Of a stretch of 64,000 nucleotides of DNA, positions 47,819 through 56,928 are shown in pieces. The stretch covers positions 3,782,001 through 3,846,000 of the forward strand of contig NVQB01000001.1 in NCBI GenBank assembly GCA_002319075.1, given 5' to 3'. Both the position numbers and the translations under genes were made by a program. The notes beneath the pieces are model-generated. The model was not told the DNA's origin. It saw only the letters and a program-made list of their open reading frames with translations, and ran no database searches. Position 1 is the stretch's first letter. Each line of letters begins with the position of its first letter. The DNA is from Sphingobacteriaceae bacterium. GTDB taxonomy: Bacteria; Bacteroidota; Bacteroidia; B-17B0; Aurantibacillaceae.

Positions 47819-50277
47819 TATTCCTGCGTGACTTTCAAGATTTTGTCGATGCGGGATTGTATGTCTTCATTACTGAAGCGCTCCCGCAAAGTATCTACTA
47901 AAATAGGAAAAGAAAACGGAGTAGGGCGCTCAGGGTGCGAAACAATTATTTTTTGTGTACTTATCCGGTCGAAAGCTTCCTGCATGCGGGTGATGTCCAG
48001 CTGAAAATCAAGCACTTCATCAAAAGACTGACGTAATAATAAATTGTCTTTTTCGTAATCTTCAAAAACTTTAAAAAATAATTGCGAGGATGCTTGTAAA
48101 TGGCGGATTTTTTTCTGATGTCCCGGAAAGCCTGTAAATATTAGTCCTGCGATGGTTGCAATGTCTCTGAATTTTCGCTTCGCCATTTCCGTGGCGTTCA
48201 TGCTTTTAAAAGCATCGTCATGTAGGTGTTCAGGAGAAAAAAGTTCATTGTCGAGCACCGCTTCAAGATTAACTTCTTTATCACTCAGTAATTCAAATCC
48301 ATAATCATTCATTCCGATCGAAAAAGTGAAAGGTTCCAAAAGTGCGATGCGATGCGCCAGTATGGCGCCCATACCTTCATGCACAAAGCGCCCCTCGAAA
48401 GGATAAACAACGAGATGATATCCATCTTTTGTTTTAAATTGCTCAATAAGCAATTCGTCTTTTCCTGGCAGGTGCGAAATTTTTGCCTGAAGGTCGAGTA
48501 GGGGACCTAATTTTTTTAATTCTTCGTAAGTACTTTTATGGTGTTTGTATTCATCCAGTTGCATGCGAATACTTTGCGAAAGCTTTGAAGATAATGGCAG
48601 ACGACCACCTAACCAGGAAGGAACAATCCCATTTCCTTTTTTGCTGATCTTCACACGCGCTTCCATGTCTTTGATCATAACGAGTTCTAAATTTCTTCCG
48701 CCGAACCAAAATACATCGCCGTTTTTTAATTTCGAAAGAAAAGCTTCTTCTACCACGCCTAGTTTTTTGCCTGCCATAAATTTTACATGCAGCATACTAT
48801 CGCTAACAATCGTACCTATGCTTAAACGGTGGCGCATCGCAATTGCTTTACTTACGACTTTATACAGGCCGTTCTCTATCACCACTTTGTAAAATTCATC
48901 GTAAGCTTTTAAAGAGCTACCGCCTGCGGTAATAAAATGCAGACACCAGCTAAATTCTTCAGGACTCACACTTTGAAAGCAATGCGTGCCTTTAATTTCG
49001 TGATAAAGTTGTTCCGGATAAAAACCATCGGAAACAGCGAGGGTAATCATGTATTGAATCAATACATCAAAAGAACGAACATAAGGAATGCGGTTCTCGA
49101 CTAAGTTGGATTCAATAGCGTAACGCAAAGCACTTCCTTCAATAATTTCTAAAGAGTTGGTTGGGACAAAATATATTTTACTTGTAGCGCCAGGATGATG
49201 TCCGCTCCGTCCGGCCCTTTGCATAAAGCGAGCCACGCCTTTGGGAGAGCCTACCTGTATTACCGTGTCTACCGCGTGAAAGTCCACACCAAGGTCGAGA
49301 CTCGATGTACAGACAACGGCTTTAAGATTTCCTTTGTGTAAATTATCTTCTACCCACTTGCGGATATTTTCGCTTAATGAACCGTGATGTAAAGCAATTT
49401 GCCCGGCTAAATGCGGCGCGGCATCCAATAATTTTTGGTACCAGATTTCTGCTTGTGATCTTACATTTACAAAAATAAGTGTGCTGTTACTTTTTTCGAT
49501 AATGGGCACGATCTTCGGCAGGAGCTTAATGCCAAGGTGTCCCACCCAGGAGTATTTTTCAATGACATCCGGATAAACAGTTTCTATTTTTATTTTTTTA
49601 AGGATATCTGTTTTTATATCTACGGAGTTCAATGTGTTAGGTCCTAACAAAATTTCCTTTGCTTCCTGCAAATTTCCAATAGTTGCAGAGATGGCCCATA
49701 TTTTTAGATTCGGATTCAAAACACGTAAGCGCGAAAGGGCCAGCTGAACCTGCACGCCTCTCTTGCTTCCAAGCAGTTCATGCCACTCGTCGACAATCAC
49801 AAATTCAAGGCCTTTAAAAAATTCGGGATAGCCTTTCGACGCTAATAACAGTTGAATGCTCTCAGGGGTAGTAATTAAAGCTTGTGGAGATTTTTTGCGT
49901 TGCCTCGCTCTCTCTGCCGTGGTAGTGTCTCCACTGCGAAGGGCAACTTTATAATCCAGGTTCATATCAACAGAAACCTGCTGTGTAGCAAGTAATATCT
50001 CTTTTGATAAAGCCCGTAAAGGGGTAATCCACAGGCAATGTAGGCCTGTATCTTTTTTGTTTAAGGCTATGGTTCTTCCTGTTTTCCTACTGACTTTTGA
50101 TTTGTGTAAAGCATAATAGTGATGCAAGATACCGAACCAGATAGCGAAGGTTTTTCCACTCCCTGTAGGGGAATTCAAAAGTCCGCTTTTTCCCTCTTCA
50201 ATAGCTTTCCAGGTTTCTTTCTGAAATTTAAAAGGTTTCCAATTTTTGTATTTGAACCATTCGTTTCCTATGCTCAT
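47818..50277 (-). CDS. Ligase-associated DEXH-box DNA helicase (Lhr type)
   Basis: 819 residues. Superfamily 2 motifs: Q-like F-K-F-Q-K-E-T-W, Walker A S-P-T-G-S-G-K-T (about 36-43), I-T-P-L-R-A-L-S-K, T-T-P-E-S-I-Q-L, V-D-E-W-H-E-L (DExH), S-A-T-I-G, then helicase C with V-C-T-S-S-L-D-L-G-V-D-F and Q-R-A-G-R-S-G-H. The C-terminal winged-helix and Lhr-specific region follow. It unwinds DNA or RNA-DNA hybrids during repair. Starts three bases after the ligase stop. Confidence 0.94.
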   Translation of the reverse strand: MSIGNEWFKYKNWKPFKFQKETWKAIEEGKSGLLNSPTGSGKTFAIWFGILHHYYALHKSKVSRKTGRTIALNKKDTGLHCLWITPLRALSKEILLATQQVSVDMNLDYKVALRSGDTTTAERARQRKKSPQALITTPESIQLLLASKGYPEFFKGLEFVIVDEWHELLGSKRGVQVQLALSRLRVLNPNLKIWAISATIGNLQEAKEILLGPNTLNSVDIKTDILKKIKIETVYPDVIEKYSWVGHLGIKLLPKIVPIIEKSNSTLIFVNVRSQAEIWYQKLLDAAPHLAGQIALHHGSLSENIRKWVEDNLHKGNLKAVVCTSSLDLGVDFHAVDTVIQVGSPKGVARFMQRAGRSGHHPGATSKIYFVPTNSLEIIEGSALRYAIESNLVENRIPYVRSFDVLIQYMITLAVSDGFYPEQLYHEIKGTHCFQSVSPEEFSWCLHFITAGGSSLKAYDEFYKVVIENGLYKVVSKAIAMRHRLSIGTIVSDSMLHVKFMAGKKLGVVEEAFLSKLKNGDVFWFGGRNLELVMIKDMEARVKISKKGNGIVPSWLGGRLPLSSKLSQSIRMQLDEYKHHKSTYEELKKLGPLLDLQAKISHLPGKDELLIEQFKTKDGYHLVVYPFEGRFVHEGMGAILAHRIALLEPFTFSIGMNDYGFELLSDKEVNLEAVLDNELFSPEHLHDDAFKSMNATEMAKRKFRDIATIAGLIFTGFPGHQKKIRHLQASSQLFFKVFEDYEKDNLLLRQSFDEVLDFQLDITRMQEAFDRISTQKIIVSHPERPTPFSFPILVDTLRERFSNEDIQSRIDKILKVTQE

Positions 50278-50280
50278 ATA

Positions 50281-51864
50281 TTAAACAGAATTTAATAATT
50301 GCAGAAGATCATCTTTGGTATTGATTTCTTCTTTCTTTTTATCTTTTCTCCAGCGTAAAATTCTTGGGAAGCGCAAAGCTATACCACTCTTGTGACGAGG
50401 TGAAGAATTAATGCCTTCAAATGCGATTTCAAAAACCAATTCTGCTTTTACACTTCTTACCGGACCGAATTTTTCGATGGTGTGTCTTTTCACCCAATTA
50501 TCTACTTCTAATATTTCCTTGTCAGTTAAACCGCTGTATGCTTTTGCAAAGGGCACAAGTTCGCCTTTATCCCAAACTGCAAAAGTATAATCTGTAAATA
50601 AATTTGCCCTTCTTCCATGCCCCGATTGCGCATAAATTAAAACGGCATCCACTGTATAAGGATCTACTTTCCATTTCCACCATTTACCTCGTCTTCTTCC
50701 GGTTTCGTAAATACTGTCTTTATGTTTCAGCATGAGTCCTTCGCAGCCTGATAGTTTAGACTCATTTCTTAAAGTGTCGAGATTATTCCAGTCATCGCAG
50801 TCTAGTAACGGTGATAGTTTCAGGAGCTGAGACGTGTGAGTGCTTAATAGCTCTTCCAACAATGCCCTCCTTTCTTTTAAAGGTTTCATGCGGATATCTT
50901 CGCCTTTGTATTCTATCAGATCATAACACATTAAACAAAGGGGAACATCCTGCAAGGTTTTTTTTGAGACATTTTTTCTTCCGATGCGTTTTTGCATCTC
51001 ATTAAAGGAAAGAATTTTGCCATCTTTAAAAGGCAATACTTCACCGTCAAGAACTGTACCGTTAGGCAAAATATTTTTCAAAGACTCAAATTCAATAAAT
51101 TTTTCGGTCATCAGTTCTTCGCCGCGACTCCAGATATGAAGTTCATCATTGCGAACAATGAGCTGTCCGCGAATTCCATCATACTTGCGTTCTATTTGCC
51201 AATCATGTATGTTACCCAGCTCTTCTGGCTTCATATCTAATTGGTAGGCAAGGTAAAAAGGATAAGGTTTTGAATGATCTGATGATCCATCGTCCAGTAA
51301 AAGTTGGTTAACATCTGTGTTCTGGGGAAGCCATGTTCCCATTAACTTATGCGCAACAATTTTATCGTCGATAGAAAAAACTTTCGCCAGTGCCTTAAAA
51401 ACTAATTGCTGAGAGACACCCACCCTAAAACTTCCGGTGATGAGTTTATTGAAAACAAAAAGTTCGTCTTTGGAAAACGTTTGCCAGAACGACAACAACC
51501 AGTTTTTTTTCTCTTCATCGGTCTTATTCGCTAACAGCAGGATGTCTGACATCAGAGAGTTTAAGGAGATCGTGGATTGGTAGGCTGTTGTTGGAATAAG
51601 AAGACTAATGGTTTCTGCAAGGTCACCCACTACATTGTAGGAATCTTCAAATAACCAAAAAGGGATCTCTGCTAATTCTGTGGCCCATACTTTTAGATCT
51701 GTTGTTTTTATCGGGCGTTTAGGTCTTCTGCCTGTTAACAATGCTATAGCCCAAATAGCATCTTTCGGATCTGCAAGCGAAAAATAATTTGCCATTGCAG
51801 ATATTTTAGCATTGGTTTTTGTAGTTTGATCGAGTTCGCTATAAAGATCGGTGAAGCCTTTCAT
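50281..51864 (-). CDS. ATP-dependent DNA ligase
   Basis: 527 residues. An N-terminal helical DNA-binding domain (about 1-205), then the nucleotidyltransferase core with the adenylated lysine in E-R-K-Y-D-G-I-R (K227), the R-G-E-E motif, L-D-G-E-V-L-P-F, G-C-E-G-L-M-L-K-H-K and W-W-K-W-K-V. The last domain is an OB-fold (about 400-510). It closes nicks during repair. Overlaps the exonuclease stop by 4 bases (ATGA). The gene belongs to the ligase-associated repair cluster that is common in Bacteroidota. Confidence 0.95.
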   Translation of the reverse strand: MKGFTDLYSELDQTTKTNAKISAMANYFSLADPKDAIWAIALLTGRRPKRPIKTTDLKVWATELAEIPFWLFEDSYNVVGDLAETISLLIPTTAYQSTISLNSLMSDILLLANKTDEEKKNWLLSFWQTFSKDELFVFNKLITGSFRVGVSQQLVFKALAKVFSIDDKIVAHKLMGTWLPQNTDVNQLLLDDGSSDHSKPYPFYLAYQLDMKPEELGNIHDWQIERKYDGIRGQLIVRNDELHIWSRGEELMTEKFIEFESLKNILPNGTVLDGEVLPFKDGKILSFNEMQKRIGRKNVSKKTLQDVPLCLMCYDLIEYKGEDIRMKPLKERRALLEELLSTHTSQLLKLSPLLDCDDWNNLDTLRNESKLSGCEGLMLKHKDSIYETGRRRGKWWKWKVDPYTVDAVLIYAQSGHGRRANLFTDYTFAVWDKGELVPFAKAYSGLTDKEILEVDNWVKRHTIEKFGPVRSVKAELVFEIAFEGINSSPRHKSGIALRFPRILRWRKDKKKEEINTKDDLLQLLNSV

Positions 51865-52883
51865 GCAGCGTCCTCGCTTTCTTCTTTAATGGATTCTATG
51901 GAACTGTTTTCAATGCTTTCTCCTTCAAATTGAGTCTCAAGTTCAACTGCATTTAATTTATACTGTTCTCTCAACCATTTTGCATAAATAGACCGGTACC
52001 CGTGAGTCACGTATATGTTTTCTGCACCTGTTGCAAGCACAGCTTCATTCAAACCTTGCCAATCGCAATGATCACTCATTACAAAGCCCATATCTGCATT
52101 GCGTCTTCTGCGCGCGCCGCGCAATTGCATCCATCCACTGCACATGGCAAGTTTGTAAGGTTCAAATCTTCTTAACCAGGGTGATCCCATCGCAGATGCT
52201 GTAGCTACTATAACACCGGGATTCAAATCTTCTTTTTGAAAGTCTTGCGTAAATTTTTGATACCGCGAATTATCAAAACCTAATGCTTCATTGGTATTGT
52301 AAACTGTAGAATGCAGAAGTATTGGACGGTCAGTAATCAAACCGTTTAAAATTCTCTGGGCTTTTCCTAAAGCGTAGCCAATGATAATAGAGTTTAAACC
52401 TTGCGCCGTATTTTCAGCCACCCAGGTATTCATTTGCGCGTTCACAATTTCTGCTTCTGGAAAATTATAAATGGGTAACCCAAATGTCGACTCTGTTATA
52501 AAGTGTTGACATTTTACGGGTTCAAAAGGAATGGTATATCCATCTTGCTTTACCTTGTAATCTCCTGAAACAACCCAGATCTCACCTTTGTATTCAAGTC
52601 TTACCTGCGCAGAACCAATAATATGCCCCGCGGGAAAAAGACTAATGTTTACGCCGTTAATAGTCACGCTCTCATAATAGCTCAGTGTCTCTAACGAAAT
52701 AGTACCAAGCCTGTAACGCAGTATAAATTCAGAATCTTTATGAGCCAGATAATGCTTGCTTCCACTCCTCGCATGATCTGAATGGGCATGCGTAATAATA
52801 GCCTTATCTACAGGCCTCCAGGGATCTATGTAAAGATCTGCTTGTGGGCAGTAAATTCCTTTATTTGTAAACTGTAAGAGCAT
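51861..52883 (-). CDS. Ligase-associated DNA damage response exonuclease
   Basis: 340 residues of the metallo-beta-lactamase/SNM1-like fold. Metal ligands are in T-H-A-H-S-D-H-A-R-S-G (HxHxDH, about 32-37), with G-H-I-I-G-S-A-Q-V and V-S-G-D-Y (about 110-114), and later M-S-D-H-C-D-W. It is a predicted 5' exonuclease of the repair operon. First gene of the operon; 236 bases upstream is a divergent intergenic region with the DJ-1-like gene. Confidence 0.93.
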   Translation of the reverse strand: MLLQFTNKGIYCPQADLYIDPWRPVDKAIITHAHSDHARSGSKHYLAHKDSEFILRYRLGTISLETLSYYESVTINGVNISLFPAGHIIGSAQVRLEYKGEIWVVSGDYKVKQDGYTIPFEPVKCQHFITESTFGLPIYNFPEAEIVNAQMNTWVAENTAQGLNSIIIGYALGKAQRILNGLITDRPILLHSTVYNTNEALGFDNSRYQKFTQDFQKEDLNPGVIVATASAMGSPWLRRFEPYKLAMCSGWMQLRGARRRRNADMGFVMSDHCDWQGLNEAVLATGAENIYVTHGYRSIYAKWLREQYKLNAVELETQFEGESIENSSIESIKEESEDAA

Positions 52884-53119
52884 TTTAATAAAAACAAGTG
52901 GTTTTATATAAAGTTTAAATCCTGGTGTAAATTAACTGTATTTATCGTGCTATAACAATGCCAATTAATTACTGCTGGGTAGGCTTAAACTGCTATTAAA
53001 ATTTTGTGTAAAATTTTACCCTTTTCGAGAGACTACTCTTTTATTACCTGTGTAATATGGCGGTTTTAGCAGTCTTTCAGGTGGTATGATTTTTTCTCAA
53101 ACAAATTAAAATTCAAAAA

Positions 53120-53671
53120 ATGGAAAAGATTTTATCACAAAAAAAAGTTGCAATTGTAGTTACAAACGGCTTTGAACAGTCGGAATTCGAAGAGCCCTTA
53201 AACGCTTTGAAAGAGGCTGGTGCGAAAGTTGACATTATATCTCTTAAAAAAGAAAAAGTAAAAGCCTGGAAGGATAAGAACTGGGGTGACGAATTTGCGG
53301 TAGACCTTGGTATTGAAGAAGCCGATAGTCAGAATTATGATGCGCTTGTTTTACCTGGGGGTGTAATGAATCCTGATGTTCTTCGCACAAACGAAGATGT
53401 AATAGCATTTGTAAAAGATTTTATAGAAGATGAAAAGCCTGTAGCAGCTATCTGTCATGGTCCATGGACATTAATTGAAACAGGGCTTTTAAAGGGAAGG
53501 AAAATGACTTCTTATAAATCCATAAAAACTGATTTGATAAATGCAGGTGTGAACTGGGTAGATGAAGAAGTAGTGGTTGATGATGGATTGGTTACAAGCC
53601 GCAGTCCAAAGGATCTTCCTGCCTTCTGCGCTAAAATGATCGAAGAGATTGCCGAAGGTGTACACCACTAA
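53120..53671 (+). CDS. DJ-1/PfpI-family protein (YhbO-like)
   Basis: 183 residues. The nucleophile elbow is A-I-C-H-G-P-W-T-L-I-E (Cys about residue 113), with the conserved acid in E-F-E-E-P and G-G-V-M-N-P-D. Members act as protein or small-molecule deglycases/glyoxalases and general stress proteins. A strong terminator follows at 53694-53736, so it is monocistronic. Confidence 0.92.
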   Translation: MEKILSQKKVAIVVTNGFEQSEFEEPLNALKEAGAKVDIISLKKEKVKAWKDKNWGDEFAVDLGIEEADSQNYDALVLPGGVMNPDVLRTNEDVIAFVKDFIEDEKPVAAICHGPWTLIETGLLKGRKMTSYKSIKTDLINAGVNWVDEEVVVDDGLVTSRSPKDLPAFCAKMIEEIAEGVHH

Positions 53672-53693
53672 TGATTTTATAAATAATTTTTTA

Positions 53694-53736
53694 GAAAAAG
53701 ATTCTTTTCAAGTAAGAATCTTTTTCGTTTTTACCC
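53694..53736 (+). terminator. Rho-independent terminator of the DJ-1-like gene
   Basis: GAAAAAGATTCTT at 53694-53706 pairs with AAGAATCTTTTTC at 53714-53726, followed by T-rich sequence to about 53736. Confidence 0.85.
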
Positions 53737-53802
53737 GTTTCTCTCTTTTCTTAACTTGTTGTCTGCTAAATTTCTAATTACTATTTTGCGGAAACGAAAC
53801 TT

Positions 53803-54321
53803 ATGAAAATTTTTCTGAAAACGGAACGCTTAATTTTGAGAGAATTACTTGAGGAAGATGAAGCCGGCATGTTCGAGCTGGATTCTGATCCTGAAGTGCA
53901 TAAATATCTTGGTAATCAGCCGCTACAGAAACCTGAGCACAGCCGGGAAATAATTCGTTTTATCCGTAAACAATATGAGGATAACGGTATTGGTCGTTGG
54001 GCAATGATCAATAAAGAAACTAATGAATTTATGGGATGGACCGGGTTAAAATTAATGAGGGACCTTACAAATTACCATATTAATTATCATGATTTAGGCT
54101 ATAGATTGATAAAACGGTTTTGGGGTAAAGGATATGCAACGGAGTCGGCTAAAGCTTGTATCTCTTATGGATTTAACGAGTTAAAACTAAACGAAATTTA
54201 TGCTATGGCTGATGTAAATAACAAAGGTTCAAGAAACGTTTTAGAAAAATCAGGATTAACCTACGTTGGAGATTTCGATTTCCAGGGAGATCCGCACCAG
54301 TGGTTCAAAATCTCTTTATAA
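53803..54321 (+). CDS. GNAT-family N-acetyltransferase (RimJ-type)
   Basis: 172 residues. The start L-K-T-E-R-L-I-L-R-E-L and W-G-K-G-Y-A-T-E-S-A-K motif A, then V-N-N-K-G-S-R-N-V-L-E-K-S-G-L, show the GNAT fold. Target unknown. Alone on its strand. Confidence 0.9.
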   Translation: MKIFLKTERLILRELLEEDEAGMFELDSDPEVHKYLGNQPLQKPEHSREIIRFIRKQYEDNGIGRWAMINKETNEFMGWTGLKLMRDLTNYHINYHDLGYRLIKRFWGKGYATESAKACISYGFNELKLNEIYAMADVNNKGSRNVLEKSGLTYVGDFDFQGDPHQWFKISL

Positions 54322-54428
54322 TAGGTAGAAACGTAATACTCACTATTAGGGAGACTCTCTTACGGTTCTGGTGTTATTTACACTTTTTAAAATCCGACTA
54401 CTCTCTTGTTTACTTGCGTAAGTGGTAT

Positions 54429-54455
54429 AAAAAAAGAGCGAAACTTAATTCGCTC
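54429..54455 (-). terminator. Rho-independent terminator of the DHS-like gene
   Basis: On the minus strand GAGCGAA, loop TTAAGT, TTCGCTC, then seven T from the A-run at 54429-54435. It lies about 54 bases after the DHS-like stop. Confidence 0.8.
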
Positions 54456-54508
54456 TCTCATTTAAAAATACTACAAACTATAAACTATTGTCTCTAAACG
54501 GATAACAA

Positions 54509-55501
54509 TTACCAGCCTAAGATCCAAGCAAAAATTAACGGAGCAACGATAGTAGCATCACTCTCTACAATAAATTTTGGAGTAGTGATATCCAGTTTTC
54601 CCCAAGTGATTTTTTCATTCGGTACAGCACCCGAATAAGATCCATAAGAAGTCGTTGAATCGGAAATCTGGCAGAAGTAGCTCCAAAAAGGAATGTCTGT
54701 CATTTCCATATCCTGATAGAGCATCGGTACTACACAAATAGGGAAATCACCAGCAATACCACCACCGATCTGAAAAAAGCCTACACCTTTTCCACCACTG
54801 TTTTTTGGATACCAGTCTGCTAACCAGGCCATGTATTCAATACCACTTTTCATAGTACTCGCTTTGATCTCGCCCTTGATAACATACGATGCAAAAATAT
54901 TACCCATGGTACTATCTTCCCAGCCCGGAACTACGATTGGTAAATTTTTCTCAGCCGCTGCAAGCATCCAGCTGTCTTTAGGATCAATTTCGTAATACTG
55001 TTTCAATTCACCACTGTTTAAAATCTTGTACATAAACTCATGCGGAAAATAACGTTCTCCCGCCGTGTCTGCATCTTTCCAGATTTTATAAATATGTTTT
55101 TGTAAACGACGGAATGCTTCTTCTTCAGGAATACAGGTATCGGTTACACGGTTGTAATGATTTTCTAAAAGATCCCATTCGTCCTGTGGAGAAAGATCGC
55201 GATAATGCGGCACACGTTTATAATGACTGTGTGCAACAAGATTCATAATATCTTCTTCAAGATTAGCACCTGTGCAGGAAATAATATCAATTTTTCCCTG
55301 GCGAATCATCTCTGCCAAAGATTTTCCGAGTTCTGCAGTACTCATAGCGCCTGCAAGAGTAACCATCATTTTACCACCCTCGGTTAAATGTGTTTCATAT
55401 CCTTTTGCTGCATCTACAAGGGCTGCTGCGTTAAAGTGTTTATAATGGTGAGCCACGAAATTTGAAATCGGTCCTTTTTTTGCTAATGCTGAATCTGACA
55501 T
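54509..55501 (-). CDS. Deoxyhypusine synthase-like protein
   Basis: 330 residues of the deoxyhypusine/homospermidine synthase family. NAD-type and substrate motifs visible are V-T-L-A-G-A-M-S-T-A-E-L-G, I-S-C-T-G-A-N-L-E-E-D, V-P-G-W-E-D-S-T-M-G-N, and F-Q-I-G-G-G-I-A-G-D. In eukaryotic enzymes the last motif is G-G-G-x-x-K-H and the Lys forms the spermidine-enzyme imine; here that position is Gly 251. Bacteria lack eIF5A, so the protein is probably a polyamine enzyme (homospermidine-synthase-like) or a DHS-like protein of other function. A palindrome and -7 box lie upstream. Confidence 0.88.
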   Translation of the reverse strand: MSDSALAKKGPISNFVAHHYKHFNAAALVDAAKGYETHLTEGGKMMVTLAGAMSTAELGKSLAEMIRQGKIDIISCTGANLEEDIMNLVAHSHYKRVPHYRDLSPQDEWDLLENHYNRVTDTCIPEEEAFRRLQKHIYKIWKDADTAGERYFPHEFMYKILNSGELKQYYEIDPKDSWMLAAAEKNLPIVVPGWEDSTMGNIFASYVIKGEIKASTMKSGIEYMAWLADWYPKNSGGKGVGFFQIGGGIAGDFPICVVPMLYQDMEMTDIPFWSYFCQISDSTTSYGSYSGAVPNEKITWGKLDITTPKFIVESDATIVAPLIFAWILGW

Positions 55502-55517
55502 GTTTAATTTTTTGCTG

Positions 55518-55561
55518 CAAAGATAAAATTTTTTAATTACTGTATTGATTACCCGGTAATC
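55518..55561 (-). promoter_or_regulatory. -7 promoter box and palindrome upstream of the DHS-like gene
   Basis: The minus-strand TATCTTTG (plus CAAAGATA at 55518-55525) is a perfect -7 box. 22 bases further upstream GATTACC-C-GGTAATC (55547-55561) is a perfect palindrome over the -33 position. No TTG is at the -33 position, which may indicate regulated use. Confidence 0.5.
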
Positions 55562-55608
55562 AGGGTTTGCTGGAAGGGCTGAAATTGAAAAAACAGGAAC
55601 CTGTAATG

Positions 55609-56337
55609 TTAAATTTTTTCCAAAGATTGGCGGTATTCACGTTTCTTAAAGTAATATTTTGTGTGACGGATCACGTGTCGCGCGTCAATCCAAAGACCGA
55701 AGGAGTAGTAAAATCCTTTAAAATGAAGGTCAATATTTTTTTGCTGAATAACATGACGGTAGCCTCCTATGCAGCTTACCCCGGCCCATTTAACAGGTTT
55801 AAAAATAAACTGAAGACCCGCGCTGGCGGGTATAATATTGCCGCTGGACTTTTTTAAATAATTATCAAGATTATCGGTGGTCCGTGTGGAATAGAGACCA
55901 TAGCCTATTTCAACCGGCGCATTCACCTGAAGGTAACGTTTGTTAACGAGTACGTATTGATACGAGGTTATAAAATAGTTAAGAATTAAATACTCTCTTC
56001 TTGTAATGTTATTTTCATCGGTTAACTCAATGGATTTTTGGGTCAGCCGGTTTAAGGTGTAATAACCTGCGCAAAGAATATGTTTTTCTACCAGGGTAAT
56101 GCCTGCCATAAATCCGGCTAAGTTTACAGGTTCTTTACTTATGAAAGAATAGCGGTTCTCTACACGCAGGTACGGTTTCGAATACTTTGGCCGGAAAATA
56201 AAGGCGGAATCTTTTCGCAATTCTGCTGTTAAAGAATCTATTTTTTGCTGCCTCGTACCAGGAGCTATCGGGCTTTTCTGAGCAAAAGTTAATTCCGCTA
56301 TAGAAACGACTAATAGTAAAGCAAGCAACACTCTCAT
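55609..56337 (-). CDS. Secreted protein of unknown function (possible outer-membrane beta-barrel)
   Basis: 242 residues with a signal peptide (1-19, ends T-F-A-Q). The body alternates strands typical of a small outer-membrane barrel (Y-V-L-V-N-K-R-Y-L-Q-V-N-A-P-V-E-I-G-Y-G-L-Y, I-N-P-x-G-L-Q-F-I-F-K-P). No family name is certain. It starts 65 bases after the phosphatase stop and might be co-transcribed with it. Confidence 0.6.
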   Translation of the reverse strand: MRVLLALLLVVSIAELTFAQKSPIAPGTRQQKIDSLTAELRKDSAFIFRPKYSKPYLRVENRYSFISKEPVNLAGFMAGITLVEKHILCAGYYTLNRLTQKSIELTDENNITRREYLILNYFITSYQYVLVNKRYLQVNAPVEIGYGLYSTRTTDNLDNYLKKSSGNIIPASAGLQFIFKPVKWAGVSCIGGYRHVIQQKNIDLHFKGFYYSFGLWIDARHVIRHTKYYFKKREYRQSLEKI

Positions 56338-56402
56338 TCTTCTTTTATCAAATTTTAGTTTGTGGGTAAGGCTAATGTAAGCATATAATTTTATTCAGGT
56401 AT

Positions 56403-56855
56403 TTAAAGTCCTGCCAAACGCTCACAAGTGTGATACACAAGTTTAAATACGTTTTCAAAATCTTCTTCCGCGCCGTAATAGGGATCAGGAACTTCAAGAA
56501 GCTCAGAAATTTTATTTCCTTCTAAAAATAAACAGACTTTGGCTTTGTGATTTTCATTTTTTGCAAGACTCACCACGTTTTTAAAATTATTTTTATCCAT
56601 TACAAAGATCTGGTCAAAGTTGTCGAAGTCTGAAACATTGAATTGCCGTGCGCGCAGAGCGGTGAGGTCTACGCCGTTTTTTTTTGCATTTGCAATGGTT
56701 CTTCTGTCGGGAGCTTCGCCTGTATGGTAGTTTGCAGTACCTGCTGAATCTACTTCCAACTGCAAATTATGTTTGTCTTTTAAATGAAGCATAATGCCTT
56801 CCGCCAAAGGCGAACGGCATATATTTCCAAGGCAAACGAATAATAGTTTTTTCAT
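56403..56855 (-). CDS. Low-molecular-weight protein tyrosine phosphatase
   Basis: 150 residues from the ATG at 56855 (a GTG two codons earlier is less likely). Catalytic loop C-L-G-N-I-C-R-S-P (C-x5-R-S) at about 7-15 and the acidic partner in D-P-Y at about 123-125, with standard length. Could dephosphorylate a tyrosine kinase of polysaccharide biosynthesis; no kinase gene is here. Confidence 0.94.
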   Translation of the reverse strand: MKKLLFVCLGNICRSPLAEGIMLHLKDKHNLQLEVDSAGTANYHTGEAPDRRTIANAKKNGVDLTALRARQFNVSDFDNFDQIFVMDKNNFKNVVSLAKNENHKAKVCLFLEGNKISELLEVPDPYYGAEEDFENVFKLVYHTCERLAGL

Positions 56856-56877
56856 GCGCACAAATTTAAAAAAATAA

Positions 56878-56914
56878 AAAAAACGGATTTGGGTTAAGCC
56901 AAAATCCGTTTTTT
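56878..56914 (-). terminator. Rho-independent terminator of the DegP-type gene
   Basis: AAACGGATTT at 56881-56890 pairs with AAATCCGTTT at 56902-56911, followed on the minus strand by T from the A-run at 56876-56883. Symmetric and possibly bidirectional. Confidence 0.8.
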
Positions 56915-56928
56915 ATGCATGCAATTTC

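Noticed and set aside
52884-53119. Promoter pair in the divergent region between the repair operon and the DJ-1-like gene
   Set aside because: No box pair matched TTG / TAnnTTTG at the right spacing in either direction, so none is reported.
54300-54497. Plus-strand ORF after the GNAT gene
   Set aside because: It overlaps the GNAT end and runs through the terminator hairpin of the DHS-like gene; no family features.
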